From the NCBI GenBank assembly GCA_902790015.1, contig CADAQF010000001.1, positions 1-64,000 on the forward strand: 64,000 nt of DNA. Direction: 5' to 3'. Shown here piece by piece: positions 16,955 through 26,283 of the stretch; position 1 is the first letter of the stretch; each line of letters opens with the position of its first letter. The stretch is from an uncultured Eubacteriales bacterium. Its GTDB lineage: Bacteria; Bacillota; Clostridia; Christensenellales; Aristaeellaceae. The translations under genes were made by a program, and so were the position numbers. A model generated the notes under the pieces. The model saw nothing but the letters and a program-made list of their open reading frames with translations, made no database searches and was not told where the DNA came from.

Positions 16955-17923
16955 ATGTGGCTTCGGGAATTCGAATACATACTGGCCATCGCCGAAGAGC
17001 GCAGCATGAACCGGGCGGCGCAGCGCCTGTTCATCACCCAGCCCGCCCTGAGCAAGATGCTCGCTTCGCTGGAAGCGTCCCTGAACACCCAGCTTTTTGA
17101 AAGGGCCGGGCGGGCCATGGTGCCCACGGAGGCCGGAAGGCAGTATATCCAGTACGCGCGGGAGCTCATCCGCCTGAATCAGGAGATGGAGTCAAGCCTC
17201 ACCCGCCGCTCGCAGGAAAACCGCCTGACCGTCGGGCTGTCGATGCTCAGGGTGGATATGTTCACCCGCAGCGTCCTGCCCGGGCTGGTCGGGCTGTTCC
17301 CGGACGCCTCGGTGCGGCTTCACACCTTCCGGCAGACTCATTTCCTTCAGGCCCTGATCGACCGGGAGATCCCCATCGCCTTCGGCGTGGTGACCGCGGA
17401 CCTCATGCAGCACCTGAGCTATGCCAGGGTGGGAACGGAGGAAATGGTGCTGGTCGTCCCCTCCGGTCATCCGCTGATCAAAAAGGCCCTGCAAAAGGCC
17501 GGCTTCACTTATCCCTTCGTGCCGCCCGAAAAGCTTCAGGACGAACGCTTCATCCTGTCCGATCAGGCTAACTTCAGCGGACGGTTTGCCGATTCCTATT
17601 TTCACGAAAACCACATCATGCCCGCCGCGGTCCTTCGCACGGAATATTCAAGCCAGGTGCCCGGCGCCATCGCCGCGGGGCTGGGCATCGGCATCCTTCC
17701 CTCCCTGCCGGTCCGCCACGCCGATCCGGACGGGAAATACCGCTACCTTTCCATCGCTCCCTCCGGCCGCTCCATGACCATCGGCGTGCTCTACCGCAAG
17801 GACCATGTCCTGTCTCCCCTGGAAGAAGCGGTGATCCGGCTTTTGCGCGAGGTCTATTCCCAGCCCGACAGCGCCCGGAACCCGGACGGGGAACCGTCCG
17901 GAACGGACGCGCCCGCCGATTGA
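16955..17923 (+). CDS. LysR-family transcriptional regulator of the citrate genes
   Basis: A 322-aa regulator with an N-terminal winged helix-turn-helix (about 3-62: EFEYILAIAEERSMNRAAQRLFITQPALSKML) and a C-terminal LysR substrate-binding domain with a typical periplasmic-binding-protein fold. The start at 16955 follows GGGGAGG; a longer in-frame ORF from 16700 runs through the promoter and is rejected. It is divergent from citD and 24 nt ahead of citXG, so it is probably the local activator responding to the imported tricarboxylate or to a CoA-linked product; the inducer is inference. Confidence 0.9.
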   Translation: MWLREFEYILAIAEERSMNRAAQRLFITQPALSKMLASLEASLNTQLFERAGRAMVPTEAGRQYIQYARELIRLNQEMESSLTRRSQENRLTVGLSMLRVDMFTRSVLPGLVGLFPDASVRLHTFRQTHFLQALIDREIPIAFGVVTADLMQHLSYARVGTEEMVLVVPSGHPLIKKALQKAGFTYPFVPPEKLQDERFILSDQANFSGRFADSYFHENHIMPAAVLRTEYSSQVPGAIAAGLGIGILPSLPVRHADPDGKYRYLSIAPSGRSMTIGVLYRKDHVLSPLEEAVIRLLREVYSQPDSARNPDGEPSGTDAPAD

Positions 17924-17947
17924 ACATTGCCATTGGAGGTTCTGGAC

Positions 17948-19297
17948 ATGGAACAGACGGCTGACCTTGCCATGATGCTGGCCGCCCGGGAAAAGCGTGC
18001 GCTTCGCCAGACGCAGATGCTCTCCCGGCATCATCTGCCGCTGGTCTCTTTTTCCATGAATATCGCCGGCCCCGTCAAAAACAGCCCGCTCATCCGGAGG
18101 GGCTTCGCCCTGGGCAGGCGCCGTCTGCTGGAACAGATCAGGCTTTCAGGCGGCGATATCGCCGAAGAGGAGGAAACCGACGCGCCCACCGGCTGCGAGG
18201 GGCTTTACGCCGTCCGGATGGACGCACAGGCGCTCAAAAGGCTCACCTGCCGGCTGGAAGAAGCGCTGCCTCTGGGCCGGCTGTACGATATGGACGTAAT
18301 CTCTGCGGACGGCGTCAAGCTGGAGAGGCCTTTCCCCCGCCGCTGCCTGATCTGCGGAAAACCTGCCCGGGACTGCGCCAGAAGCCGCGCTCATTCCGTG
18401 GAGGAGCTGCAGCGCGTCACCCGGGCCATGCTGCAGAACGCCCTGAACGAGCACGACGCCCAAACGGCCTCCGCCCTGGCCGCCCGCGCCCTTTTGTATG
18501 AGGTGGCCGTTTCCCCAAAGCCCGGCCTGGTGGACCGTTTCGGCCCCGGCAGCCACCGGGACATGGACTTTTACACCTTCCAATCCAGCGTTTCCGCCCT
18601 GTGGCCCTACTTTTCCCAATGCGTCCTGACCGGGCGGCAGACCGCCTCTCTTCCCGCTCCCCAAACCCTGGCCGCCCTGCGCGTGCACGGCTTACTGGCC
18701 GAGGGGGATATGCTGCGCGCCACCGGAAACGTCAACACCCACAAGGGCGCCGTCTATTCGATGGGGCTGCTCTGCGGCGCGCTGGGCCGGCTCAAAAGGG
18801 AGGACTGGACCAAACCGGACAGGATCCTCCGGGAGATCAGCCTGATGGCCACGGGCACCGTGGAACAAGAGCTGGCCCGGCTTCCCCGGACGGAGCGCAT
18901 GACCGCCGGCCAGCGCATCTATGCCGATTATGGCATTGCCGGCGTAAGGGGAGAGGCGGAAAAGGGCTTTCCGACCGTGCTGGACCGCGGTCTGCCCGCG
19001 CTGGAAAAATGCCTGCGGGAAGGAAGGACTGTAGACGAGGCCGGCTGCGCCGCGCTGCTTGAACTGATCGCGTCCACCCCGGATACCAACATGATCGCCC
19101 GGGGCGGCATGAAAAAAAGCCGCGAGGCTGCCGCGCGCGCGGAGGAAACGCTCCGCCTGGATCCCTGCCCCGGCCGGGATGCGCTTGAGGACCTGGACGC
19201 CTCCTTCACCGCTGACCGCCTTTCCCCCGGCGGCAGCGCCGATCTGCTGGCGCTGTGCTTCATGCTGCATTTTCTCAGAAAGGAGCCGACAGACTGA
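17948..19297 (+). CDS. citXG: CitX-CitG fusion: apo-citrate lyase transferase / triphosphoribosyl-dephospho-CoA synthase
   Basis: A 449-aa two-domain protein. Residues about 1-150 are CitX, which transfers the prosthetic arm to CitD; GRLYDMDVI and RRCLICGKPARDCARSRAH are CitX marks. Residues about 165-449 are CitG, which makes triphosphoribosyl-dephospho-CoA from ATP and dephospho-CoA; marks include EVAVSPKPGLVDRFGPGSHRDM and TGNVNTHKGAVYSMG. The start follows TTGGAGG. The fusion is known in other bacteria. It shares an operon with lysR (upstream) and citC (TGATG overlap downstream). Confidence 0.95.
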   Translation: MEQTADLAMMLAAREKRALRQTQMLSRHHLPLVSFSMNIAGPVKNSPLIRRGFALGRRRLLEQIRLSGGDIAEEEETDAPTGCEGLYAVRMDAQALKRLTCRLEEALPLGRLYDMDVISADGVKLERPFPRRCLICGKPARDCARSRAHSVEELQRVTRAMLQNALNEHDAQTASALAARALLYEVAVSPKPGLVDRFGPGSHRDMDFYTFQSSVSALWPYFSQCVLTGRQTASLPAPQTLAALRVHGLLAEGDMLRATGNVNTHKGAVYSMGLLCGALGRLKREDWTKPDRILREISLMATGTVEQELARLPRTERMTAGQRIYADYGIAGVRGEAEKGFPTVLDRGLPALEKCLREGRTVDEAGCAALLELIASTPDTNMIARGGMKKSREAAARAEETLRLDPCPGRDALEDLDASFTADRLSPGGSADLLALCFMLHFLRKEPTD

Positions 19298-20337
19298 TGG
19301 ACGGATGGATCACCGCCGTTTCCCCGGATGACCGGCAGAGCCTCGCCCAGGTGGACAGGCTGCTTGAGCTGGAAGGCATCCGCAGGGACGCGAACCTCGA
19401 CTATATCTGCGCCATGCGCGACGAAGAGGGGCAGGTCGTCGCCACCGGCAGCGCCTTCGGGCCGACGCTCAGGTGCTTTGCCGTCCGCCATGATCACCAG
19501 GGCGAGGGCCTGCTCAACCAGATCATCGCCCATCTGATCGAAGAAAGGGCATCCCGCGGACTGACGCACCTGTTCGTCTATACCAAGCCGGACGCCGCCC
19601 GCTTTTTCGGCGACCTGGGCTTTCACGAGATCGCCCGGGTGGAAGGAAGCCTCGTGTTCATGGAAAACCGCCGGCACGGCTTTCCGGACTATCTGGCCGC
19701 CCTCGCTCCTCATAAAAAAAGCGGCCTGAGCGCCGCCATCGTCATGAATGCCAATCCCTTCACCCTGGGCCACCGCTATCTGGTGGAACAGGCCGCTTCC
19801 GCCTGTGACCACGTGCATCTGTTTGTCGTAAGCGAAGACCTGAGTCTGGTTCCCTTCAGGGTCCGCCGGATGCTGGTGAAGGAAGGGACCGCGGACCTTT
19901 CAAACGTCTGTCTCCACGACTGCGGGCCGTATATCATTTCCTCCGCGACCTTCCCCAGCTATTTTCTCAAGGACGAGGAAGCCGTCATCACCGGCCAGGC
20001 AAGGCTGGACCTGGCTGTGTTCGCGCGCATCGCGCAGGCGCTCAATATCACCGTCCGCTACGTGGGGCAGGAGCCTGAAAGCCTGGTCACCGGCATTTAC
20101 AACCGCATCATGGCCGAATCATTGCCCGCCCTGGGCATCGCGTGCCGCGTAGTGCCGCGCCTTACGGCAGACGGCCGTCCCATCAGCGCCGGCACAGTCC
20201 GCGAAGCCATCAAAAACGGCGACGCCGATGCTCTGAAAGCGCTCGTGCCGCCCTCCACCTATCGTTATTTCACCAGCCCTGAGGCGGCTCCGGTCCTCGA
20301 AAGGATCCGTTCCGCCGCGGAGGTCAGGCATTACTGA
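19297..20337 (+). CDS. citC: [citrate (pro-3S)-lyase] ligase
   Basis: Acetylates the thiol of the CitD prosthetic arm using ATP and acetate, switching the lyase on. The 346-aa protein has an N-terminal GNAT-like domain (about 1-120) and a nucleotidyltransferase domain opening with MNANPFTLGHRYLVEQA (HxGH-like signature). The stop of citXG and the start of citC overlap as TGATG. This is the last gene before a strong terminator. Confidence 0.95.
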   Translation: MDGWITAVSPDDRQSLAQVDRLLELEGIRRDANLDYICAMRDEEGQVVATGSAFGPTLRCFAVRHDHQGEGLLNQIIAHLIEERASRGLTHLFVYTKPDAARFFGDLGFHEIARVEGSLVFMENRRHGFPDYLAALAPHKKSGLSAAIVMNANPFTLGHRYLVEQAASACDHVHLFVVSEDLSLVPFRVRRMLVKEGTADLSNVCLHDCGPYIISSATFPSYFLKDEEAVITGQARLDLAVFARIAQALNITVRYVGQEPESLVTGIYNRIMAESLPALGIACRVVPRLTADGRPISAGTVREAIKNGDADALKALVPPSTYRYFTSPEAAPVLERIRSAAEVRHY

Positions 20338-20385
20338 GCCTTTGGCTTTGGGCCTGACCCGCCTTCAGGGATCCTATTATGAGAG

Positions 20386-20424
20386 AAAAAGGGGACTGCA
20401 GCCGTAAACCGCAGTCCCCTTTTT
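20386..20424. terminator. bidirectional terminator after citC and plsY
   Basis: AAAAAGGGGACTGC / GCAGTCCCCTTTTT, a perfect 14-bp stem with an 11-nt loop and T's on both strands, between convergent citC and plsY. Confidence 0.9.
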
Positions 20425-20479
20425 GTGAAGGACAATCGATATTCAGCCTTGGCGGCCGTCCCGGCCGCGCGAGCTTTTT

Positions 20480-21076
20480 TTATGCCTTTTTGCTGAAGCT
20501 GATCTTGCTTTCCTCGCCCCTGACAAGCCTTCCGATATTGGCGCGGTGGCGGTAAATGCCCAACGCGGCAACGGCCAGCGCCCAAAGACCGTAGGGAAAA
20601 AAGGGCTTTATGATCAGCAGGATGATCGCGAAGGCGACCAGCATGGTCATGCTTCCCAGGGATACATACCGGGTCAGCGCGATCACTGCCAGGCACAGGA
20701 CGATAGCGATCAGCCCCGGAACAGGGAAATTGAGCACCAGCACCGCCGAAGAGCAGGAGATGCCCTTGCCGCCCCTGAACTGGAAGAACACCGGCCAGTT
20801 GTGGCCGATGATCACCGCCAGGCCAGCCGCCATGCCGCCGTATTCCCCCAGCAGCCATTTGCCTAAAACTACCGCCAGCACGGCCTTGAGGACGTCCGAC
20901 ACGAAGGTCAGCAGCCCCGTTTTCACGCCCACCACACGCAGGGCGTTGGTGGCGCCGGAGTTTTTGCTGCCCTCCTGCCTCAGGTCATGCCCCTTGCGCC
21001 TGCCGTACAGGACGCCGAAGGAGATGCTGCCCAGCAGATACGCCGCGGCAATACAGATGACCCATTTCCACCACAT
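20480..21076 (-). CDS. plsY: acyl-phosphate:glycerol-3-phosphate acyltransferase PlsY
   Basis: Integral membrane enzyme that transfers acyl groups from acyl-phosphate to glycerol-3-phosphate, the first step of phospholipid synthesis. 198 aa, with the three PlsY motifs visible: SISFGVLYGRRKGHDLRQEGSKNSGATNALRVVG near the N-terminus, GHNWPVFFQFRGGKGI in the middle, and YRHRANIGRLVRGEESK at the C-terminus. It overlaps der by one base (TGATG), a pairing seen in many Firmicutes. Confidence 0.96.
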   Translation of the reverse strand: MWWKWVICIAAAYLLGSISFGVLYGRRKGHDLRQEGSKNSGATNALRVVGVKTGLLTFVSDVLKAVLAVVLGKWLLGEYGGMAAGLAVIIGHNWPVFFQFRGGKGISCSSAVLVLNFPVPGLIAIVLCLAVIALTRYVSLGSMTMLVAFAIILLIIKPFFPYGLWALAVAALGIYRHRANIGRLVRGEESKISFSKKA

Positions 21077-22425
21077 CAGCGGTCGCCCTCCTTTTTCTTT
21101 TCCCTGAGGATAAACCTGATCGGTGTACCGTCAAAGCCGAAGGCCTTGCGCAATTGGTTTTCCAGGTAGCGCTGGTAGGAAAAGTGCATCAGTTCCTCGT
21201 GGTTTACAAACAGGATGAAGGTGGGAGGCAGCACGGCCTGCTGGGTGGCGTAGTAGATCTTGAGCCTGCGCCCGCCCATGACCGGCGGCTGAAGGGATAT
21301 CAGCGCGTCGCCCACCACGTCGTTGAGCGCCCCCGTGGTCACCCGGCGGGAGGCCTGTCCGTAGGCGTCCCGGACGGCGGCCAGAATGTTCGTCACCCTT
21401 TGCCCGGTCAGGGCCGAGGTGAAAACCACCGTCGCGTAGTCCATGAACTTGAGGTCCGAAAGCACCTCTTTGCGTTTGTGCTCCAGGGTGTTCGTATCCT
21501 TTTCCACGGTATCCCACTTGTTCATGACCACCACGGCCGCCTTGCCGGCCTCGCTGATGAGCCCGGCGATCCGGGCGTCCTGCTCGGTCACGCCATCGGC
21601 CGCGTCCAGCACCAGCACCGCCACCTCGCAGCGGCGGATGGCGTCGATGGACCGAAGCACCGAATACCGCTCCAGGGATGCGTCCTCTATCGCGCTTTTT
21701 CTCCGGATGCCGGCGGTATCTATAATGTTGAAAGCAGTTCCGTCGGCGTCGGTAAAGGCGGTATCAATGGCGTCCCGCGTGGTGCCGGGGATATCGCTGA
21801 CCATCGTCCTTTCCTGCCCCAGCAGCCGGTTCACCAGCGAGCTTTTGCCCACGTTGGGCCTGCCCACCACGGCCAGCTGGATGGTGTGCTCGTCCCCTTC
21901 CTCCGGGGCCGTATCGGCCTGGGGCGGAAACTTTGAGACAATGGCGTCCAGCAGGTCGCCCAGCCCCAGCATGTTCGCCGCGGAGATCGGGATCGGGTCG
22001 CCCAGCCCCAGCTCGTAAAAATCGTAGATCTCATCGTTCATGCCGATATGATCCACCTTGTTGACCACCAGCAGCACGGGCTTGCGCGATTTGCGCAGCA
22101 TGGTGGCTATTTCCCGGTCGTCCGGCGTAAGCCCGGTGCGGGCGTCCACGAAAAAGCAGATCACCTGGGCCAGATCGATGGCTATCTCAGCCTGGCGGCG
22201 CATCTGGTAAAGCAGCACGTCTTCGCTCTTTGGGTCGATGCCGCCGGTATCCACCATGGTAAAGGTGTGCCCCAGCCATTCGCCGTCGGCATAAATGCGG
22301 TCCCGCGTGACGCCCGGGATATCCTCCACGATGGCGATCCGCTGGCCCGCTATGCGGTTGAAAAAAGTGGATTTCCCCACATTGGGCCGTCCGACGATGG
22401 CCACCAGCGGGCGTACTCTGGACAT
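21076..22425 (-). CDS. der: ribosome-assembly GTPase Der (EngA)
   Basis: 449-aa double-GTPase needed for 50S subunit assembly. Both G domains are visible: GRPNVGKSTFFNRI near residue 11 and GRPNVGKSSLVNRL near residue 188, each with DTGG/DTAG switch II and NKVD/NKWD G4 motifs, followed by the C-terminal KH-like domain. The gene lies between the VanW-like gene and plsY in one leftward series. Confidence 0.97.
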   Translation of the reverse strand: MSRVRPLVAIVGRPNVGKSTFFNRIAGQRIAIVEDIPGVTRDRIYADGEWLGHTFTMVDTGGIDPKSEDVLLYQMRRQAEIAIDLAQVICFFVDARTGLTPDDREIATMLRKSRKPVLLVVNKVDHIGMNDEIYDFYELGLGDPIPISAANMLGLGDLLDAIVSKFPPQADTAPEEGDEHTIQLAVVGRPNVGKSSLVNRLLGQERTMVSDIPGTTRDAIDTAFTDADGTAFNIIDTAGIRRKSAIEDASLERYSVLRSIDAIRRCEVAVLVLDAADGVTEQDARIAGLISEAGKAAVVVMNKWDTVEKDTNTLEHKRKEVLSDLKFMDYATVVFTSALTGQRVTNILAAVRDAYGQASRRVTTGALNDVVGDALISLQPPVMGGRRLKIYYATQQAVLPPTFILFVNHEELMHFSYQRYLENQLRKAFGFDGTPIRFILREKKKEGDR

Positions 22426-22464
22426 GATTCCTCCTTAAGAAAAGGGACGCTGCGGCAAAAACTG

Positions 22465-24096
22465 TCAATACTGCTCGTATTCCTCATCCCTGCTCTTGGC
22501 GCCCACATAAAAGGCGTCCGGCACGGACTTGTAGGTGTCGGTGGAAAGCTTCTGCTCGCTGACGACCTCGCTGTTTTCGAGCCTTTGCAGGTAGGTGGAA
22601 ATGATGTAGCCGTCCCGCGCGGTCTGATACTGGTACATTTCGTCGTCGTAGGTCACGTACAGGCCTTCCGTATCCGTTTTGATCACCGGCTCGTCGGGCA
22701 TCAGCACGTCCAGCGTTTCGCTGCGCAGGGCGTAGTTGACGTGCTCGCCCAAAGACGGGCCGTAGATGCGCACCACGCACTGATATCGCTTGGTCGTCTT
22801 GGGCTGGTAGGTCATGTGGGCCGTGATATACAGCACGCCGTTGGTATTATTGCGGAATTTAAGGTCCAGCCGGTTCCCGGAAACCGTGGCGTCCTGCCCC
22901 AGCTCCGTATAGCTGACCTTCATGGAATGCGGGTTGCGCTCGACCACCTCAAGCCCTGAAAGCAGGGCGGCCAGGTAGACCGTGGTGCTCGCCTGGCAGA
23001 CGCCGCCGCCTACGCCGGGCACCTCCGCGCCGTACACGTATTCGATGGCCTCCACGAAGCCACGGCTTTCCGTGCGCTCGCCGACCACCTTGTTAAAGCT
23101 GAAAGTCTCCCCCGGGCGGAGCATACAGCCGTTGATGTAGTTCATAGACTGGGCGATATTGCTGTTGCGTCCCTCAGGGCTGGTGGTGGCGATTTTAGTC
23201 ACGCCCTCGCCCCTTAAAGTCACCGTGGAGCGAATGGCAGAAGCGGTCACGCTGGCAGGGATCAGCTCGGGCTGGATCTCAAAATCCCCTCCTTCGCCGC
23301 GGGCGGCCATGGCCAGCACCTGGCGCTTGAGCACGGCGGGGTCCAGATGAGTGCCCGGGATGTCCTCCACGATGGTGAACGGATCCTCCGCGTCCGGGTC
23401 GAACCCGGCCAGGTAGGCGTTCACCGCGGGCTTTTCAAAATAGGCGGCGATCTGTCCCACCGCGCTGTCCAGGTATTCGTCGGTCATGTCGCTCTGGGAG
23501 GTAAAGAAGGCCTGCTCCGTCTCATTGGCCGTCTGCAGGTCCTGCAGGCGCTCAGCCATGGTGCCGGAGTGTCCGAAATCGAATGCTTCCTTCAGCACCC
23601 GCTGCACCTCGTTCAGGTCCGTGGTGATGCCCAGCAGGGCCTGGTTCAGGGTGATAAAGGTGTGCCCTTCATAGTTCAGGTTGAGCGACCAGCTGTTCTG
23701 CCGCTGCTGAACGGCTGCCATCACCAGCGCCTGGCCCTCCTGGCGGGTTTTCCCGCCCAGGGCGATGCCGTCCACCGACACGTTGGGCAGGTACACGTCC
23801 TCATAGGGAAGCAGCTCCCTGTATTTTACCCGCTGCTGCTGGCGGTACAGCAAATACCCGCCGGCGGCCAGCGCGCACACGATCAAAAGGATTAACACCA
23901 GGCGGCGCTTCTGCCCCCGGTTCAGATAGACCTTCTGCGTGGGCCTGCGCCTGACAGGCGACTGCCCCCGCTGATTTCCCTGCCAGCCCCCGGTTTCTGT
24001 GTAATATACGGGCGCGGCAGGCCGGAACGCCCGCTGTTCAGGGGCGCTCTGTGCCTGGTAGCGGCCGTACGGCCCGGGAAACTGTCTGTTCTGCAT
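22465..24096 (-). CDS. VanW-domain cell-envelope protein (YoaR-like)
   Basis: A 543-aa protein with a basic, proline-rich cytoplasmic N-terminus (1-62), one membrane anchor (about 63-85, LVLILLIVCALAAGGYLLY), a putative peptidoglycan-binding domain with the start LPNVSVDGIALGG, and a VanW domain (about 325-460; SFNKVVGERTESRGF, PGVGGGVCQASTTVYLAALL). VanW proteins are found near vancomycin-resistance or wall genes but have no proven activity. It follows ftsH by 9 nt. Confidence 0.88.
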   Translation of the reverse strand: MQNRQFPGPYGRYQAQSAPEQRAFRPAAPVYYTETGGWQGNQRGQSPVRRRPTQKVYLNRGQKRRLVLILLIVCALAAGGYLLYRQQQRVKYRELLPYEDVYLPNVSVDGIALGGKTRQEGQALVMAAVQQRQNSWSLNLNYEGHTFITLNQALLGITTDLNEVQRVLKEAFDFGHSGTMAERLQDLQTANETEQAFFTSQSDMTDEYLDSAVGQIAAYFEKPAVNAYLAGFDPDAEDPFTIVEDIPGTHLDPAVLKRQVLAMAARGEGGDFEIQPELIPASVTASAIRSTVTLRGEGVTKIATTSPEGRNSNIAQSMNYINGCMLRPGETFSFNKVVGERTESRGFVEAIEYVYGAEVPGVGGGVCQASTTVYLAALLSGLEVVERNPHSMKVSYTELGQDATVSGNRLDLKFRNNTNGVLYITAHMTYQPKTTKRYQCVVRIYGPSLGEHVNYALRSETLDVLMPDEPVIKTDTEGLYVTYDDEMYQYQTARDGYIISTYLQRLENSEVVSEQKLSTDTYKSVPDAFYVGAKSRDEEYEQY

Positions 24097-24105
24097 AGCT
24101 ATGTA

Positions 24106-26073
24106 TCATGCTCCTTCTGGCCCGTTCTCCCCCTCGGCAGTCTGCGCCGCGGGAACGGCTTCCTGCGCCGGGGCCTCCACTTTGGGCTGAATGGCCCTGA
24201 GGAATTCCTCCCGGTTCAGGGTTTCCTTTTCGATAAGGGCTTCCGCCAGGGTTTCCAGTTCTCCGCGGTGCTCCTCAAGCACGCGGGTGGCGGTCTGGTA
24301 ACAGTTTTTAAGGATCCGGCCCACCTCGGCGTCGATGCGGGCGGCGGTCTCCTCGCTGTAGGCGCGGGTCTGGCCGAATTCCATGCCGACGAACACCTGC
24401 TCGTCCGACCCCAGGTAGATCGTGCCCAGCTCCTCGCTCATGCCGTACTTGGTCACCATGCTGTTGACCACCTGCGTGGCCCGCTGCAGATCGGAGGTGG
24501 CGCCGTTGCTGTTGTCGCCCAACACCAGCTTTTCCGCCGCGTGCCCGCCCAGGGCCATGGAAACGTTCTGCAAAAGCTGCTTGCGGGTGGAAAAGTCTCC
24601 CTCTTCGGTGGGCAGCACCAGGGTATAGCCGCCCGCGCCGTTGCCGCGCGGGACGATGGTCACCAATTGCACCTCATCGCAAAGAGGCATATAGTGTGCC
24701 ACCAGCGCGTGGCCGGACTCGTGGTAGGCCACCATCCGCTTTTCCTGCTCCAGCACCTTGTGGCTGCGCTTTTCGGGGCCCATCTGCACGCGCTCCACCG
24801 CCTGGGACAGCATCTCCTGCGTGATCACCGGCGAGCGCGCCCTGGCAGCCAGGATGGCGGCCTCGTTCATGATGTTTTCCAGTTCGGCGCCGGTCGCGAA
24901 CGGGGTGCGCTTGGCCAGGTAGGAAAAGTCCACGTCGTCGGCAAAGGGCTTGCCCTTGGCGTGCACTTTGATGATATCCTCGCGCCCGCGGACATCCGGG
25001 TAGTTGACCGTGATCTGCCGGTCAAACCGGCCGGGCCTCAGCAGGGCAGGATCGAGGATGTCCCTCCGGTTGGTGGCGGCCATCACGATGACGCCCTGGT
25101 TGTTGGTGAAGCCGTCCATTTCCACCAGCAGCTGGTTCAGGGTCTGCTCGCGCTCGTCGTGCCCGCCGCCCAGGCCGGCGCCGCGGTGGCGGCCGACGGC
25201 GTCGATCTCATCGATAAAGACGATGGAGGGGGCGCCGCGCTTGGCCTGCTCAAACAGGTCGCGCACGCGGGAGGCGCCGACGCCTACGAAAAGCTCCACA
25301 AAGTCGGAGCCGCTGATCGAATAAAACGGCACGCCGGCCTCGCCGGCCACGGCGCGGGCCAAAAGGGTCTTTCCGGTGCCGGGAGGGCCTACCAGCAGCA
25401 CGCCCTTGGGCACGCGGGCGCCCAGGTCGATGTACGTCTTGGGGCTTTTAAGGAAATCCACGATCTCCTGAAGCTCTTCCTTTTCCTCCTCCGCGCCGGC
25501 TACGTCGGCGAAGGTCGTCTTGTTCTTGGCAGGATCCACAAGGTTGGCGTGGGAGCGGCTGAAGTTGTTGATGCGCCCGCCCCCGCCTGTCTGCATGCGG
25601 AAAAGATAATAGGAAAAGCCGAAAAGCATCGCCAGCAGCAGGATCTCGGGCAGTATCTGCAGTATCCACGGGGTGGACACCGGCGCCAGATATTCCACCT
25701 TGAAGGGAAAATCCGCCACCGAGATCGCGTCGAAATTGCCGCTGCCGCCCTTTGAACGGTACACCATGGTGCGGACGGTGGAGATGAAGTCGCTGCCGAT
25801 GGTCGTTTCAAAGTCGTATTTGGAGGGATAATCCGCCAGGGCCACGCCGCTTTTTTCAAGCCGGCCCACCAGCGTCGTGCCCCTGATGGAGACCGTGTCG
25901 ATCCCCTCGCCGGTCTGATCCCCCTGGTCCAGATCCTTCTGCACCAGGGCCAGCAGCTCGGAATATTCTATCCGCCTGCCGTTGGTCCCGCTGCCGGAGG
26001 CCAGGACGCCTACCAGGATGATGACCGCCAGTATGATCACATAGATCAGCAGGGATCTGGATTGTTTCTTCAA
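24106..26073 (-). CDS. ftsH: ATP-dependent zinc metalloprotease FtsH
   Basis: Membrane-anchored AAA+ protease that degrades unassembled membrane proteins and short-lived regulators. The 655-aa product has two membrane helices (about 7-25 and 125-145), an AAA module with GPPGTGKT near residue 230 and SRH GRFDRQI, and the zinc site HESGH near 450. The start is taken as a TTG at 26073: it gives [13 protein letters not shown] and lies 8 nt after GGAG. The in-frame ATG at 26118 has no ribosome site. Confidence 0.96.
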   Translation of the reverse strand: MKKQSRSLLIYVIILAVIILVGVLASGSGTNGRRIEYSELLALVQKDLDQGDQTGEGIDTVSIRGTTLVGRLEKSGVALADYPSKYDFETTIGSDFISTVRTMVYRSKGGSGNFDAISVADFPFKVEYLAPVSTPWILQILPEILLLAMLFGFSYYLFRMQTGGGGRINNFSRSHANLVDPAKNKTTFADVAGAEEEKEELQEIVDFLKSPKTYIDLGARVPKGVLLVGPPGTGKTLLARAVAGEAGVPFYSISGSDFVELFVGVGASRVRDLFEQAKRGAPSIVFIDEIDAVGRHRGAGLGGGHDEREQTLNQLLVEMDGFTNNQGVIVMAATNRRDILDPALLRPGRFDRQITVNYPDVRGREDIIKVHAKGKPFADDVDFSYLAKRTPFATGAELENIMNEAAILAARARSPVITQEMLSQAVERVQMGPEKRSHKVLEQEKRMVAYHESGHALVAHYMPLCDEVQLVTIVPRGNGAGGYTLVLPTEEGDFSTRKQLLQNVSMALGGHAAEKLVLGDNSNGATSDLQRATQVVNSMVTKYGMSEELGTIYLGSDEQVFVGMEFGQTRAYSEETAARIDAEVGRILKNCYQTATRVLEEHRGELETLAEALIEKETLNREEFLRAIQPKVEAPAQEAVPAAQTAEGENGPEGA

Positions 26074-26123
26074 TTGCGCATCTCCTTTGAACACACAAAA
26101 AAGTTCAGAAAAAACCAAGGTGG

Positions 26124-26153
26124 ATTATATCATAACCCGCCCCGGTTTTTCAA
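26124..26153 (-). promoter_or_regulatory. promoter of the ftsH series
   Basis: Minus strand -35 TTGAAA (26153-26148), 18-nt spacer, -10 TATAAT (26129-26124), about 45 nt before the ftsH start. Confidence 0.65.
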
Positions 26154-26283
26154 CGGATAGACTTGACAGCTTTGTAAAAAGTTTCTCACACTTTTTTGTA
26201 CAATGCTTACAGAACCATGAACAAGAGCCTCCGGAACGCCGGAAGCTCTGATATTCGGGACGGCCTGGTTTCGGAAAACCGCG

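Noticed and set aside
26225..26248. GAGC-x2-CCGG hairpin after the zinc-ribbon gene
   Set aside because: The stem is imperfect and no T-run follows on the minus strand, so it is not listed as a terminator.
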